From the NCBI RefSeq assembly GCF_003003125.1, contig NZ_PVTZ01000015.1:19772-83771 (forward strand): a DNA stretch of 64,000 nucleotides. Reading direction: 5' to 3'. Positions 35,268 to 43,945 of the stretch are shown piece by piece. Below the pieces are notes generated by a model that worked only from the letters and a program-made list of their open reading frames with translations, made no database searches and was not told the DNA's origin. The number at the start of each line of letters is the position of its first letter. Position 1 is the first letter of the stretch. The stretch comes from Laceyella sediminis. GTDB taxonomy: Bacteria > Bacillota > Bacilli > Thermoactinomycetales > Thermoactinomycetaceae. Both the position numbers and the translations under genes were made by a program.

Positions 35268-35379
35268 GCCGGGGTGACAAGAGGGGCAAGCGGTTTCCTT
35301 AACACAGCTTGCCCCAGAACCCCTTATAAGCGGAAGTGAGTGGTTTTTTCGCTTTCTGTGAATAAGTTAGAGAGGAGGG

Positions 35380-37278
35380 ATGGTGGAAGAGGGGGGGAGG
35401 TTCGTGGTAGAACGGATCAGAGAACAAAGGGAGAGATTAAAAAGGCAATTGCTTGCCGCCCAGTCCGCGGACGGGAGTTGGAACTTTTGTTTTGAAAGCG
35501 GGCCGATGACCGATGCATATTATCTGTTGTTGCTAAAAGTGCTGGGGATGGAGGCAGACGGGTTACAACCGGCTTTGATTGAACGCCTGTTAGCCAACCA
35601 GACCGATGAGGGAACATGGAAAACCTATCCCGATGAGTCGGAGGGGAACGTGTCGGCGACATTGGAGGCGTGTTTGGCCCTTTTCTATACAGGAGCCAAA
35701 GATCCGAGCGATCCACGGATGAAGCGGGCGCGCCAGTTTTTGTTGGAGCAAGGCGGGCCGAGCCGTGCGGGGAGTCTGACCCGGGTGACGCTCAATTTGT
35801 TTGGTCACAAACCATGGGAGTTCAGGATGAGAGTGCCGGTGGAGTTTTTTTTGATGCCCCGCTGGAGTCCGATTCAATTTTTTGATTTGGTGGGTTACGC
35901 TCGAGTGCATGTAGCTCCGGTCATCCTGGCGGCGGATCGACGGTTTTCCGTCCAGTTGCCGGGGAAACAGGAGATTGATGAATGGTTGCCGCAAGCACCG
36001 TCTTTGCCAAGCGATCAAGCTCTGCTACCGGATGGGTGGAGTTTGGAAGTGGCGATGCGAGAGATTCGTCGACAAGCGGCGCTTCGGCGGGAGTTGCATG
36101 AAAAGGCGGTGCGATGGGGACGGGATTTTATGTTGAGCCGAATCGAAGGGGACGGCACGCTGTACAGTTACCTATCCAGCACCTATCTGATGATTTTTGC
36201 GTTGTTGTCCTTGGGCTTTCCTAAACACCATCCTGTCGTGCGACGCGCAATGGGAGGATTGGCTTCATTCGCTTGTTCGACACCGACTGGAACACATATT
36301 CAAGAAGCGACATCGACGGTGTGGGACACGGCATTGGTGTTGCAAAGCCTGGGAATGGCCGGGCTTGAGCAAGGTAGCGATACGTGGCAACGCGGTGCCC
36401 GCTTTTTGTTGTCCATGCAACAGGATCGCCTCGGCGATTGGGCGCGTGACAATCCCGGTGTCCACCCGGGCGGGTGGGGATTTTCTCGTAGTAATACCAT
36501 GAATCCCGATATTGACGACACTTTAGCAAGCCTAAGCGCTTTGTCTCCGTTGCGCGGAAAAGGAGCCGAGGGGGAAGCGTGGGAGCGCGGCTTGGCTTGG
36601 CTTTTGTCGATGCAAAATGATGATGGCGGTTGGTCGGCTTTTGAGAAGAATAAGGATAAACGGTGGTTGTCTCTGATTCCACTGAAAGAAGGGAAACAAG
36701 TGTGGGGAGATCCCTCTAGTGCAGACATAACCGGACGAGTGTTGCGTTTTCTGGGCGAGCATGTCGGTTGGACGATTGACCGGCCCGAAGTGCGTCGTGC
36801 TTGGAGTTGGCTGTATCACCATCAGCGGTTGGACGGTTCATGGTTTGGCCGTTGGGGGATCGCTTATCTGTATGGCACGTGGGCGGCTTTGACTGGACTG
36901 GCGGCGGTGGGTGTGCCACGTCATCAGCCGATGATTAAAAAAGCGCTCAAATGGCTGGTATCTAAACAAAACGAAGATGGTGGCTGGGGAGAATCCTGCA
37001 AAAGCGATGTGAAACGGACTTACATCCGGTTGCCGCGATCAACCGTGGTGCAAACGGCATGGGCCCTTGATGCCTTGATCTCGTACCATGAACAGCCGAC
37101 TCCGGTGATTGAGCGCGGAATGGCCTGTTTGCTGTCGCTGTTGGAACAGCCCAACTCATGGCAGTGGCGGTATCCGGTGGGAGCGGGGCTTGCGGGACAA
37201 TTTTATGTGACGTACCATAGTTACCCCTTGATCTGGCCGTTGCAAACACTGACCCGGTATCTAAAAAAATGGGGCTGA
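35380..37278 (+). CDS. Squalene-hopene-type cyclase
   Basis: A 632-residue class II terpene cyclase, the normal length for bacterial SHC. The protonating motif NPDIDDT lies at about residues 375-381. Several QW repeats are visible, such as QSADGSWNF, QNDDGGWSAF, QRLDGSWFGRWG and QNEDGGWGE. It cyclises squalene to hopene, or, as in sporulating bacilli, tetraprenyl-beta-curcumene to sporulene-like products; sequence alone does not decide. It acts at the membrane face. GAGAGGAGGG precedes the ATG. Confidence 0.9.
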   Translation: MVEEGGRFVVERIREQRERLKRQLLAAQSADGSWNFCFESGPMTDAYYLLLLKVLGMEADGLQPALIERLLANQTDEGTWKTYPDESEGNVSATLEACLALFYTGAKDPSDPRMKRARQFLLEQGGPSRAGSLTRVTLNLFGHKPWEFRMRVPVEFFLMPRWSPIQFFDLVGYARVHVAPVILAADRRFSVQLPGKQEIDEWLPQAPSLPSDQALLPDGWSLEVAMREIRRQAALRRELHEKAVRWGRDFMLSRIEGDGTLYSYLSSTYLMIFALLSLGFPKHHPVVRRAMGGLASFACSTPTGTHIQEATSTVWDTALVLQSLGMAGLEQGSDTWQRGARFLLSMQQDRLGDWARDNPGVHPGGWGFSRSNTMNPDIDDTLASLSALSPLRGKGAEGEAWERGLAWLLSMQNDDGGWSAFEKNKDKRWLSLIPLKEGKQVWGDPSSADITGRVLRFLGEHVGWTIDRPEVRRAWSWLYHHQRLDGSWFGRWGIAYLYGTWAALTGLAAVGVPRHQPMIKKALKWLVSKQNEDGGWGESCKSDVKRTYIRLPRSTVVQTAWALDALISYHEQPTPVIERGMACLLSLLEQPNSWQWRYPVGAGLAGQFYVTYHSYPLIWPLQTLTRYLKKWG

Positions 37279-37407
37279 CATTCGATTGAAAAGCGGGTGG
37301 GTGAACGAACAAAAACCATCCTTTCTCTCACGGAGATGGATGGTTCAGGCTATATATAACCCTGTCAAAGGGTTTGATATGATTTGTGAGCGAAGTGATG
37401 AACGAAC

Positions 37408-37432
37408 TGCCTCCCGATTTGCGGAGGTAGGC
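37408..37432. terminator. Hairpin between the cyclase and degV genes
   Basis: CTGCCTCC pairs with GGAGGTAG (one G-U). A second hairpin, AACCATCC/GGATGGTT, lies at about 37313-37346. T-runs are poor, so termination is uncertain. Confidence 0.45.
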
Positions 37433-37472
37433 CTGACCATCCCTTTCGTTCGTAAAAGGCAGAAGGCTTCAG

Positions 37473-38315
37473 CTATTCTTCGCCTTTGATGACGATGCCG
37501 AGCAATCCCGGACCGGCATGCACGGACAAGGCGGGGCCGATGGAGCTGATGTGCAGATGGAGTATGTTCTCGTATTCCTGCAATTGTTTTTTTAACGCCT
37601 CCGCTTCTTGTTCGGCTTTGCTGTGCACGATGGCGATGCTTGCTTTGGCCTGTTTGATCTGCTCAGTGATCGGCTCCAACATTTTCTTCAACGCTTGCTT
37701 TTTGCCGCGCGCCATGGTGAGCGGGGTGAGCTTCCCTTCGTGGTCAAAGGTGATGATTGGCTTGATGTTGAGCATGGAACCAAGTGCCGCGGCCACTTTG
37801 CCGATCCGTCCGCCTTTTTGCAGATACTCAAGTGAATCAACAATAAAGATGCCTTTAATACGCTCTTTCACTTCTTCCAAACGGTTCAGAATATCCTGGT
37901 AATGCCAATTTTCCTGGACGAGTTTGGCCGCTTCCAACACGAGGAAGCCGATGATCCAGGAAACGCCTTTGGAATCGATTACATCGATTTTCATGGAGTA
38001 ATCATTAGCCATCAATCGGAAGGTATTGTATGTGCCGCTTAAGCTGGGGGACACGGGGATGACGATACAATGGGTGAATCCGTCTTGCTCCAACTGTTGG
38101 AACAATCGGGCCATGTCTTCAGGCGAGGGCATGGAGGTGGTAGGGATTTCTTGGTCTAACCGTTCTACCACATCTTCAGGAGTAATGTCGATCCCATCGC
38201 GGTATTCGCCGTGCTGGTAAATGACGCGCAACGGAACGACGTGTATATTGAATTTTCTTGCAAATTCTATCGATAGATCTGCCGAACTATCCGTCACAAC
38301 TGCGATTTTTTGCAT
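37473..38315 (-). CDS. DegV family fatty-acid-binding protein
   Basis: A 280-residue DegV protein: KIAVVTDSSADL at the start, PTTSMPSPEDM near residue 58, SPSLSGTYN near 90 and the LEYLQKGGRIGK segment near 160. DegV (FakB-type) proteins bind a fatty acid and present it to the kinase FakA for entry into phospholipids. No fakA gene is nearby. The gene is monocistronic, convergent with the cyclase. Confidence 0.92.
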   Translation of the reverse strand: MQKIAVVTDSSADLSIEFARKFNIHVVPLRVIYQHGEYRDGIDITPEDVVERLDQEIPTTSMPSPEDMARLFQQLEQDGFTHCIVIPVSPSLSGTYNTFRLMANDYSMKIDVIDSKGVSWIIGFLVLEAAKLVQENWHYQDILNRLEEVKERIKGIFIVDSLEYLQKGGRIGKVAAALGSMLNIKPIITFDHEGKLTPLTMARGKKQALKKMLEPITEQIKQAKASIAIVHSKAEQEAEALKKQLQEYENILHLHISSIGPALSVHAGPGLLGIVIKGEE

Positions 38316-38452
38316 TAGAATCCCCCTTTTGGTACATCCAGTATACTTCTAGTTTAAGTGGTATGCAAGCGCGATAGAATGGTTTTATTATGAAATATAT
38401 ATTATTATATGCAAAAATAATAAAAATCGGAAACGATGGGGACAGCGGAAGA

Positions 38453-38486
38453 AGCCAAAGCGATCCCAATTCGAATCGCTTTGGCT
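38453..38486. terminator. Terminator hairpin after the sugar-binding protein gene
   Basis: AGCCAAAGCGAT (38453-38464) pairs perfectly with ATCGCTTTGGCT (38475-38486). The T-run is better on the plus side (TTTTG). Confidence 0.7.
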
Positions 38487-38491
38487 TTTGC

Positions 38492-39787
38492 TTATTTCGT
38501 TGAGCCAATCTGTTTTGCGCGCGCCGCTTGTTTGAAGGCGGAGAGGGCAGCGTCTACATCCCCGTCGGCTGCAAAGCGTTGAAGCAATTGGTTCAAAGGA
38601 GTTAAAAACGCAGGGGGAACGGCCGATCCGTGAGCGAGGCTGGGGGAGAAATGATTCTGTTTGAAATCTTCCATGGCTTGTTTGCTGTAGGCGTCGTACT
38701 TTTTCATATCGGCATCCAAACGGGCGGGAATCGATCCTTTGTGCAAATTGAGCGCGTCTTGCCCGTCGATCGACCCAGCCACTTCCAGGAACTTTTTGGT
38801 GGCGTCGGGGTGTTTGGCTCCTTTGGGCAGCCCGAAAGCATCCACGACAGCAACGAAGATTCCTCTGGTGTTGGGGGCGGTGGCAAAGCCGATCTCCTCA
38901 TTTACTTTTAATTTTAGCTCGTGGGATAAATACGCTTTGGCCCAATCGCCCATGACGGTCATCGCGGCTTCCCCTTTGCCTACCATCTGTACGGAAGCGC
39001 GCCAATCACGGGTGGCGTGATCGTGATTGACGTAAGAAAGCATCTTTTTGTAAGTGTTGAAGGCTTGTTTGATACGGGGATCATCTAAGGGGATGTGACC
39101 GCTCCACAATTTATTGTAATCAATCGGACCCAGGGTACCCACCAGGACGCATTCGAATAGCTGGGTGGCAGGCCAAGTCTCTTTGCTCCCCAAGGCCAAG
39201 GGTGTCACCCCTTTTTGCTTGAGCTGCTCAGCTGCCTCGAAGAAATCATCAAATGTTGTTGGTGGTTTCAATCCGTATCGGCTGAAAAGGGATGCGTTGT
39301 ACCAAAGCACGTTGCTACGGTGGACATTGACGGGAATAGCGTAGATATTGCCTTCTTTGCTGACCATTTGAACAAGGGAAGCAGGAAAGGTGTCGATCCA
39401 GCCCTGTTGAGTGAACAGCTCGTTAAGGGGCTCCAGTTTGCCAGCAGCCGCCAAGCCGGCGGTCAGCTCCGCCCCACCATGGACTTGAAAAGCATCAGGA
39501 GGATGATTGCTGTTTATGCGGGCAGCGATCTTCGTTTGGAAACCGGTACCCGCACTTCCCGGTACCCCCGACTTGGTTACTTTGACATCGGGATGTTGCT
39601 GATTGAACACCTGCAACAAGGCGTTTAAGCTCGCTTCTTCGTGCGGTTCGGTCCACCAACTGTACAATTCCAATGCTTTCGACTGCTCAGGTGATTCTGG
39701 AGCAGAAGTGGCCGCCGGTTGGCTACAAGCTGTTAATACCAGTGTGAAAGCAACGAGAAGAGCAAGATTGAACTTCACCTTTCGCAA
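38492..39787 (-). CDS. Sugar ABC transporter substrate-binding lipoprotein, orphan
   Basis: A 431-residue family 1 extracellular binding protein. A lipobox LTACS with Cys21 anchors it. LYSWWTEPHEEASLNALLQVFNQQHPDVKV and PPDAFQVHGGAELTAG fit glucose/mannose-type binding proteins (GtsA-like). The start is a TTG at 39787 with AAGGAGGG upstream. No permease or ATPase genes adjoin it, so it is an orphan that would have to use a transporter encoded elsewhere. Confidence 0.88.
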   Translation of the reverse strand: MRKVKFNLALLVAFTLVLTACSQPAATSAPESPEQSKALELYSWWTEPHEEASLNALLQVFNQQHPDVKVTKSGVPGSAGTGFQTKIAARINSNHPPDAFQVHGGAELTAGLAAAGKLEPLNELFTQQGWIDTFPASLVQMVSKEGNIYAIPVNVHRSNVLWYNASLFSRYGLKPPTTFDDFFEAAEQLKQKGVTPLALGSKETWPATQLFECVLVGTLGPIDYNKLWSGHIPLDDPRIKQAFNTYKKMLSYVNHDHATRDWRASVQMVGKGEAAMTVMGDWAKAYLSHELKLKVNEEIGFATAPNTRGIFVAVVDAFGLPKGAKHPDATKKFLEVAGSIDGQDALNLHKGSIPARLDADMKKYDAYSKQAMEDFKQNHFSPSLAHGSAVPPAFLTPLNQLLQRFAADGDVDAALSAFKQAARAKQIGSTK

Positions 39788-39910
39788 ATGAGCACCCTCC
39801 TTGTGCAGTTTACTGGAAAGTTTTTAATTATCAAACTAGAATTATTATCTAATATTTCGGAATAAAAGTATATAGTTTTGTTGGTAGGAGCTGATCTGCC
39901 TTTGGTCTAA

Positions 39911-40034
39911 GTCGTGTCTAAATAAGTATGTCTGGCAGCTTCCAACATCGTTTTCTCGTTCCTTGTTTGGCGCTGATATGGAAAAGATGTCTCCGCCGCC
40001 TTGCCTGCGTCAGCTTGCAAGATCATCAGACACA
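39911..40034. mobile_element. MITE-like element, diverged copy
   Basis: This stretch aligns over its length with the 129-base element at 50597: GTCGTGTCT at the left, GCAGCTTCCAACATCGTTTTCTC inside, TCCGCCGCC, and ATCAGACACA at the right. CTAA (39907-39910) lies at the left junction, like the CTAG of the other copies. It ends right at the 3' end of the SDR gene. Heavily mutated, so old. Confidence 0.55.
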
Positions 40035-40036
40035 TT

Positions 40037-40813
40037 TTACAGGCGTTGCTTTTGATTAAAGTGGACAATGCGAGCGACCCAAGCGCGTGGCAGAAACCGG
40101 CAGATGAAGATAAAGAAGCGGTAAGCTAGTCCAGGGATGACCACCGTTTGCCCTTTCATCATGCCATTAAAGCCCGCCTGTGCCACCCGGCGGACATCGA
40201 GAGTGCTTTTGTCCACATGCGGTGGGTTGTTCATCTTGGCGCGGTGTTTAAATTTCGTATCGGTGGGGCCGGGACACAACGCGGTGACGGTGACGCCCGT
40301 GCCGCGGAGCTCTTCTTGTAGCGCCTCGGAAAAAGAGAGCACATACGCTTTTGTCGCGTAATAGACGGACATTAGCGGCCCCGGCATGAAAGATGCCAGC
40401 GATGCCACTTGTAGGATGCGGCCGGATCGGGATGCCACCATCTGCGGCACAAACAGTTTGGTTAATTGCGTCAGGGCGGTCACATTGACTGTAATCATGT
40501 CGGTTTCCACAGACAGATCGGTGGTTGTGAAAGGGCCTAATAAACCAAATCCCGCATTGTTCACCAGATAATCAATGGCCCACCCGTTTATTTGGCATGT
40601 TCGATACACTGTTTCTGCTGCGTGCGGTTGGCCGAGATCTTGGACAATGATATGTGCTTGAATGCGATGGTTCTTTTTTAAGGATTGGGCCACGGCGTGC
40701 AATTTGGCTTGATCGCGCGCAACCAAAACCACGTCATGTCCGGCGGCGGCAAATAGTGTGGCCAATTCTTTGCCAATGCCTTCTGAAGCTCCAGTGATTA
40801 ATGCGATACCCAT
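40037..40813 (-). CDS. Short-chain dehydrogenase/reductase
   Basis: A 258-residue classical SDR: cofactor motif TGASEGIG at residues 7-14, VNNAG near 88, catalytic Ser in VASLAS and YATK (Tyr-x-x-x-Lys) near 152. The C-terminal extension with FFIFICRFLPRAW is seen in DltE/YqjQ-like SDRs. An NADP(H)-dependent oxidoreductase of unknown substrate. It is monocistronic. A MITE-like element adjoins its stop codon. Confidence 0.9.
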   Translation of the reverse strand: MGIALITGASEGIGKELATLFAAAGHDVVLVARDQAKLHAVAQSLKKNHRIQAHIIVQDLGQPHAAETVYRTCQINGWAIDYLVNNAGFGLLGPFTTTDLSVETDMITVNVTALTQLTKLFVPQMVASRSGRILQVASLASFMPGPLMSVYYATKAYVLSFSEALQEELRGTGVTVTALCPGPTDTKFKHRAKMNNPPHVDKSTLDVRRVAQAGFNGMMKGQTVVIPGLAYRFFIFICRFLPRAWVARIVHFNQKQRL

Positions 40814-41001
40814 TATCCGTTCCTCCGCTTTGAGGTTTTCTAAATGATGTTGATATGATTCTCGCAGTCATCTTACTACATTTCGCTGACTTTCAACAAT
40901 TTTCATATGGAGTGGTGTTTACCACATTTGTTGTCGGCGGGGGTAAGGTTTTGTCATCGATGGCGGGAATCCAGCAACTTACAAAAAATGACAGCTCCCA
41001 C

Positions 41002-41031
41002 TTGTTTCCATAATTGTCAGAATGTTATAAT
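41002..41031 (+). promoter_or_regulatory. Sigma-A promoter with extended -10
   Basis: TTGTTT (41002-41007), an 18-base spacer and TGTTATAAT (TATAAT at 41026-41031), 31 bases before the gene at 41062. Confidence 0.6.
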
Positions 41032-41061
41032 TATACCAGGAAAAGCAAGGGGGGAAACGTA

Positions 41062-41247
41062 ATGACAGGCTTAGTGAGATTACAGGCAGTTATTGCGTTT
41101 TGGGATCGCGACGGGGTGGGGAAAAAGAAAAAAGTCGACTTGTGTCCATGTTGCTATGCGCCAGGTGGCCAAGTAGAAAAAGTGGGAGAAAAATGGTTGT
41201 GCCACATCTGTGAGACGGTGATGAGTGAAACGGAGCTAGGCATATAG
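41062..41247 (+). CDS. Small zinc-ribbon protein
   Basis: A 61-residue protein with two Cys pairs, CPCC and CHIC (C-x2-C...C-x2-C), which should bind one zinc. A basic stretch GVGKKKKVD precedes the first pair. GGGGGGAAACGTA stands before the ATG. Function unknown; nucleic-acid or protein binding is possible. It has its own promoter and a strong terminator. Confidence 0.6.
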   Translation: MTGLVRLQAVIAFWDRDGVGKKKKVDLCPCCYAPGGQVEKVGEKWLCHICETVMSETELGI

Positions 41248-41301
41248 AAGCAACGCTATGATGTTTTATTTGCTGGCCTCAAGCGGGTCAGATCGCTTCC
41301 A

Positions 41302-41347
41302 GTTGACAAAACCCCCTTCACATGCGGGTGAAGGGGGTTTTGTCAAC
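41302..41347. terminator. Strong bidirectional terminator
   Basis: A perfect 20-base inverted repeat, GTTGACAAAACCCCCTTCAC and its complement, around a 6-base loop, with AAAA and TTTT inside the arms. It separates the convergent genes at 41062 and 41343 and includes the stop codon of the latter. Confidence 0.92.
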
Positions 41348-41642
41348 TCCACGTATTGCGGCTCCGTCCGGCTTGTCTGGCGTCGGAGTTACGGGCGAGA
41401 AAAGCGGCTTCTTCTTGTTTGGCCAGTTCAAGGCGTTGTTCGGCTTGAATCAGGTCACGGGTGCATTCGCGAAGTTTGCGTTCCCAACGCAATTGCTCCT
41501 GCCTGTGAAAACGTTCGATTTCTGTTTCTCCGTGCCGGTGGGCGCGTTGCATTTCATCCTGATGAAAGGCGATCTGCCGCTCGCAGTCTTGGATATCGCG
41601 CTGGATGAGCAAGATTTCTTGTTCGAACCGATGTGTGAACAT
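41343..41642 (-). CDS. Coiled-coil protein of unknown function
   Basis: A 99-residue, very charged helical protein (QEILLIQRDIQDCERQIAFHQDEMQRAHRH..., then EQLRWERKLRECTRDLIQAEQRLELAKQEEAAFL), predicted to be one long coiled coil. It starts one base after the stop of the gene at 41644, with AAGAGGT upstream, so the two are cotranscribed. No family recognised. Confidence 0.55.
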   Translation of the reverse strand: MFTHRFEQEILLIQRDIQDCERQIAFHQDEMQRAHRHGETEIERFHRQEQLRWERKLRECTRDLIQAEQRLELAKQEEAAFLARNSDARQAGRSRNTWS

Positions 41643-41643
41643 A

Positions 41644-42051
41644 TCATACCTCTTCCAATTTGGGATAAGTAAAGATTTCTTCTTGTCTTTTGGCGATAAA
41701 CATGCCACCATATGTATGTTCATGGATCTCATCAAAGGTGAAGCTTGTTAATACTTCAAACTGGGCTGCATGGTCTTTGGTCCAGCAATTCAGGCGCTGG
41801 ATTTCCCCGCGTCGCCAAAGGTCTAACGCATCCCATTTGGTGAAAAGGTGAATTTGGCTGGTCGCATCCGGTTTTTTTTTGCTGATGATAAATAGGCCTT
41901 TGTCAGTCATTTCGCCGATGCAGGAAGCATCAAATTCAACCGACACCTCGTAAGGGCCAGCATGCTCCTCAGTCCAGGCCGGAATGGCCGAGCCATGTGC
42001 GTGCCAGCTTTTCCAGTAATCCCAAGTAGTGAATAAAAGAAGTTTGTTCAT
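41644..42051 (-). CDS. Unknown protein with an internal duplication
   Basis: A 135-residue protein made of two similar halves. LLFTTWDYWKSWHAHG...WTEEHAGPYEVSVEFD...GLFII matches HLFTKWDALDLWRRGE...WTKDHAAQFEVLTSFT...GMFIA. Each repeat has a tryptophan-rich strand and a conserved WTx(D/E)HA core. The ATG at 42051 follows GGGGAG; spacing is short. No known family; the pattern suggests a two-domain binding protein. Confidence 0.55.
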   Translation of the reverse strand: MNKLLLFTTWDYWKSWHAHGSAIPAWTEEHAGPYEVSVEFDASCIGEMTDKGLFIISKKKPDATSQIHLFTKWDALDLWRRGEIQRLNCWTKDHAAQFEVLTSFTFDEIHEHTYGGMFIAKRQEEIFTYPKLEEV

Positions 42052-42189
42052 GTCTCCCCGCCCTAACATTGGATGGATATCTCTCTAATCCTATTTTAAG
42101 TGATAATATCCAAATTATTCAATTTATTTTGGTGAGCTGGGAAGCGGTCGCCATATGGAGTGGAATTCGCGAAAGAAAAGAGGGAAGCG

Positions 42190-42348
42190 ATGGAACGGAG
42201 ATGGTTTACTTGGTCGTTGGTGACTCTGCTCATTTTGCTCATGCTGGTGATGAAGCTGTTGCGCTTCAGCGCGTTTCTGATCTTGTTGCTGGTTTTGGTG
42301 ATTGGGGGAGGATTGGTTATTAGTCGGCTATGGGGCAAATGGAAATGA
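42190..42348 (+). CDS. Small membrane protein
   Basis: A 52-residue protein with two adjacent hydrophobic helices (WSLVTLLILLMLVMKLL and FSAFLILLLVLVIGGGLVI) and basic ends. GAGGG lies 6 bases before the ATG at 42190. Function unknown. Confidence 0.5.
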   Translation: MERRWFTWSLVTLLILLMLVMKLLRFSAFLILLLVLVIGGGLVISRLWGKWK

Positions 42349-42440
42349 CAGCGGACCAGCAGGGAGTATGGACATCTTGGGCTAGCATTTCATTATAATG
42401 GAGAGAGAAGACAGAACGAACAGGAAGTAGAAGTGATACT

Positions 42441-42935
42441 GTGTGGAAAAAAGAAGCGTATCTGTTGCGGCGGTTGTTTGTGTCGGATGTGGAGATCCCT
42501 TTTTTGTTTGCACAATTGATCTATGACTACAAAGAGCGGTCGGGGCATGTGGAAGTGTTGTTGGACGAAGTGACAGACCAGACCCAAACCGTCCTCAAGC
42601 ATCAGGAGAAGTTTAAGCTGCCTGTTGCCTGCGTCACGCAAGAGTTTTACCGGATCAGAGGGTTGGCGCGGTGTATGGAGATGTACGACAAGCGTTACCA
42701 GTTGCAGTTTGCGTTGGAGACGCCGCTGGAGAAGAAGCCGTTTGCGCTGGAGGAATTAGTGAAACCTTATGATATGGTGTCTGTCGAATATGCTGGGACG
42801 GTGGTGAAAGGGTTTATCGTCAACTTTTCCAATGACGGGAGTTTTTTGGCGCTTCGGGACCCCGATACGCTCCAGATTCAGCTTTTTCCGGTCGGTCGAT
42901 GTAAAATCACGTTGCTGGATTCGGGGATCAAGTGA
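42441..42935 (+). CDS. Unknown 164-residue protein
   Basis: A GTG-started protein with an all-helical, charged N-terminal half and a beta-rich C-terminal part (YDMVSVEYAGTVVKGFIVNF, then SFLALRDPDTLQIQLFPV) that looks like a small barrel or PilZ-like fold, though I see no PilZ RxxxR motif. The ribosome site AGGAAG is weak. It is the last gene before the kyn operon but has no obvious link to it. Confidence 0.5.
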   Translation: MWKKEAYLLRRLFVSDVEIPFLFAQLIYDYKERSGHVEVLLDEVTDQTQTVLKHQEKFKLPVACVTQEFYRIRGLARCMEMYDKRYQLQFALETPLEKKPFALEELVKPYDMVSVEYAGTVVKGFIVNFSNDGSFLALRDPDTLQIQLFPVGRCKITLLDSGIK

Positions 42936-43089
42936 CGTGATGGGGAGCGTTGCCGCTTTAACGTGTCATCGCCTGTGATTGGAGAGAATGTTGCCAATAT
43001 TGTAAAATAGGGTGGAGCGTAGCATAGCGTAGTTGATGGAGAACGAAGAGTCAGTGGAAGCTGAGCTGATGAACCGGGGAGACGAAGAT

Positions 43090-43929
43090 ATGGAACACAG
43101 TGAGCGACATACGTTGGACGAACAGATTGTCACCGACTTCAGAGAGCGCATGACTTATGGGGAATATCTTCAATTGGACCGTTTACTGTCCAGCCAGACT
43201 CCGTTGTCGGAGCATCATGACGAAATGCTGTTCATCATTATCCATCAGACCAGCGAATTATGGATGAAGTTGTTTTTGCACGAATTGACATCGGCAATCA
43301 CCCGGATCAATGAGGATGACTTGGCCACCGCTTTCAAGATGTTGAGTCGCGTATCCAAAATCCAGTCACAAATTATCTACGCATGGGATGTGCTGTCCAC
43401 CTTAACGCCGACCGAATATCTGGCGTTTCGCGACAAATTGGGTCAAGCGTCGGGATTTCAGTCTTTTCAGTATAGGGAAATCGAGTTTCGCTTGGGCAAC
43501 AAAAACGCCCAACTATTGCGGATATATGAGAAAGACCCGGCGTTGCTGGAACGGTTGACCCAGGTTTTGCACGCCCCATCCATCTACGACGCGGCGATCG
43601 GGGCTTTGGCGCGAGCGGGATTTTCCATCGACCGCGCCGTGTTGGAGCGGGATGTCACCCAGCCGTATCAAGCAAACCAGAGCGTTGCCGCCGCCTGGAT
43701 GGCCGTGTATCAAGATGTGCAGCGGTATTGGGAGCTGTATGAGTTGGCGGAAAAATTGATGGATGTGGAAGACGGATTGCAGCAATGGCGCTTCCGCCAC
43801 ATGAAGACAGTGGAGCGCATCATCGGCTTTAAACGGGGAACCGGCGGATCATCCGGGGTTCCTTATCTCAAAGGGGTACTGGAACAACGGATTTTCCCGG
43901 AGCTGTGGGATGTTCGGACACAATTTTAA
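43090..43929 (+). CDS. kynA: Tryptophan 2,3-dioxygenase
   Basis: A 279-residue heme dioxygenase. Typical segments are [15 protein letters not shown], then [20 protein letters not shown] with the substrate-site His/Arg region, [19 protein letters not shown] and the C-terminal [11 protein letters not shown] loop. It opens the indole ring of tryptophan to N-formylkynurenine. GGGGAG 8 bases before the ATG at 43090 sets the start; in-frame starts from 43036 have weak sites. It is the first gene of kynA-kynU-kynB. Confidence 0.93.
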   Translation: MEHSERHTLDEQIVTDFRERMTYGEYLQLDRLLSSQTPLSEHHDEMLFIIIHQTSELWMKLFLHELTSAITRINEDDLATAFKMLSRVSKIQSQIIYAWDVLSTLTPTEYLAFRDKLGQASGFQSFQYREIEFRLGNKNAQLLRIYEKDPALLERLTQVLHAPSIYDAAIGALARAGFSIDRAVLERDVTQPYQANQSVAAAWMAVYQDVQRYWELYELAEKLMDVEDGLQQWRFRHMKTVERIIGFKRGTGGSSGVPYLKGVLEQRIFPELWDVRTQF

Positions 43930-43945
43930 CGAGCGGGGTGATCGC

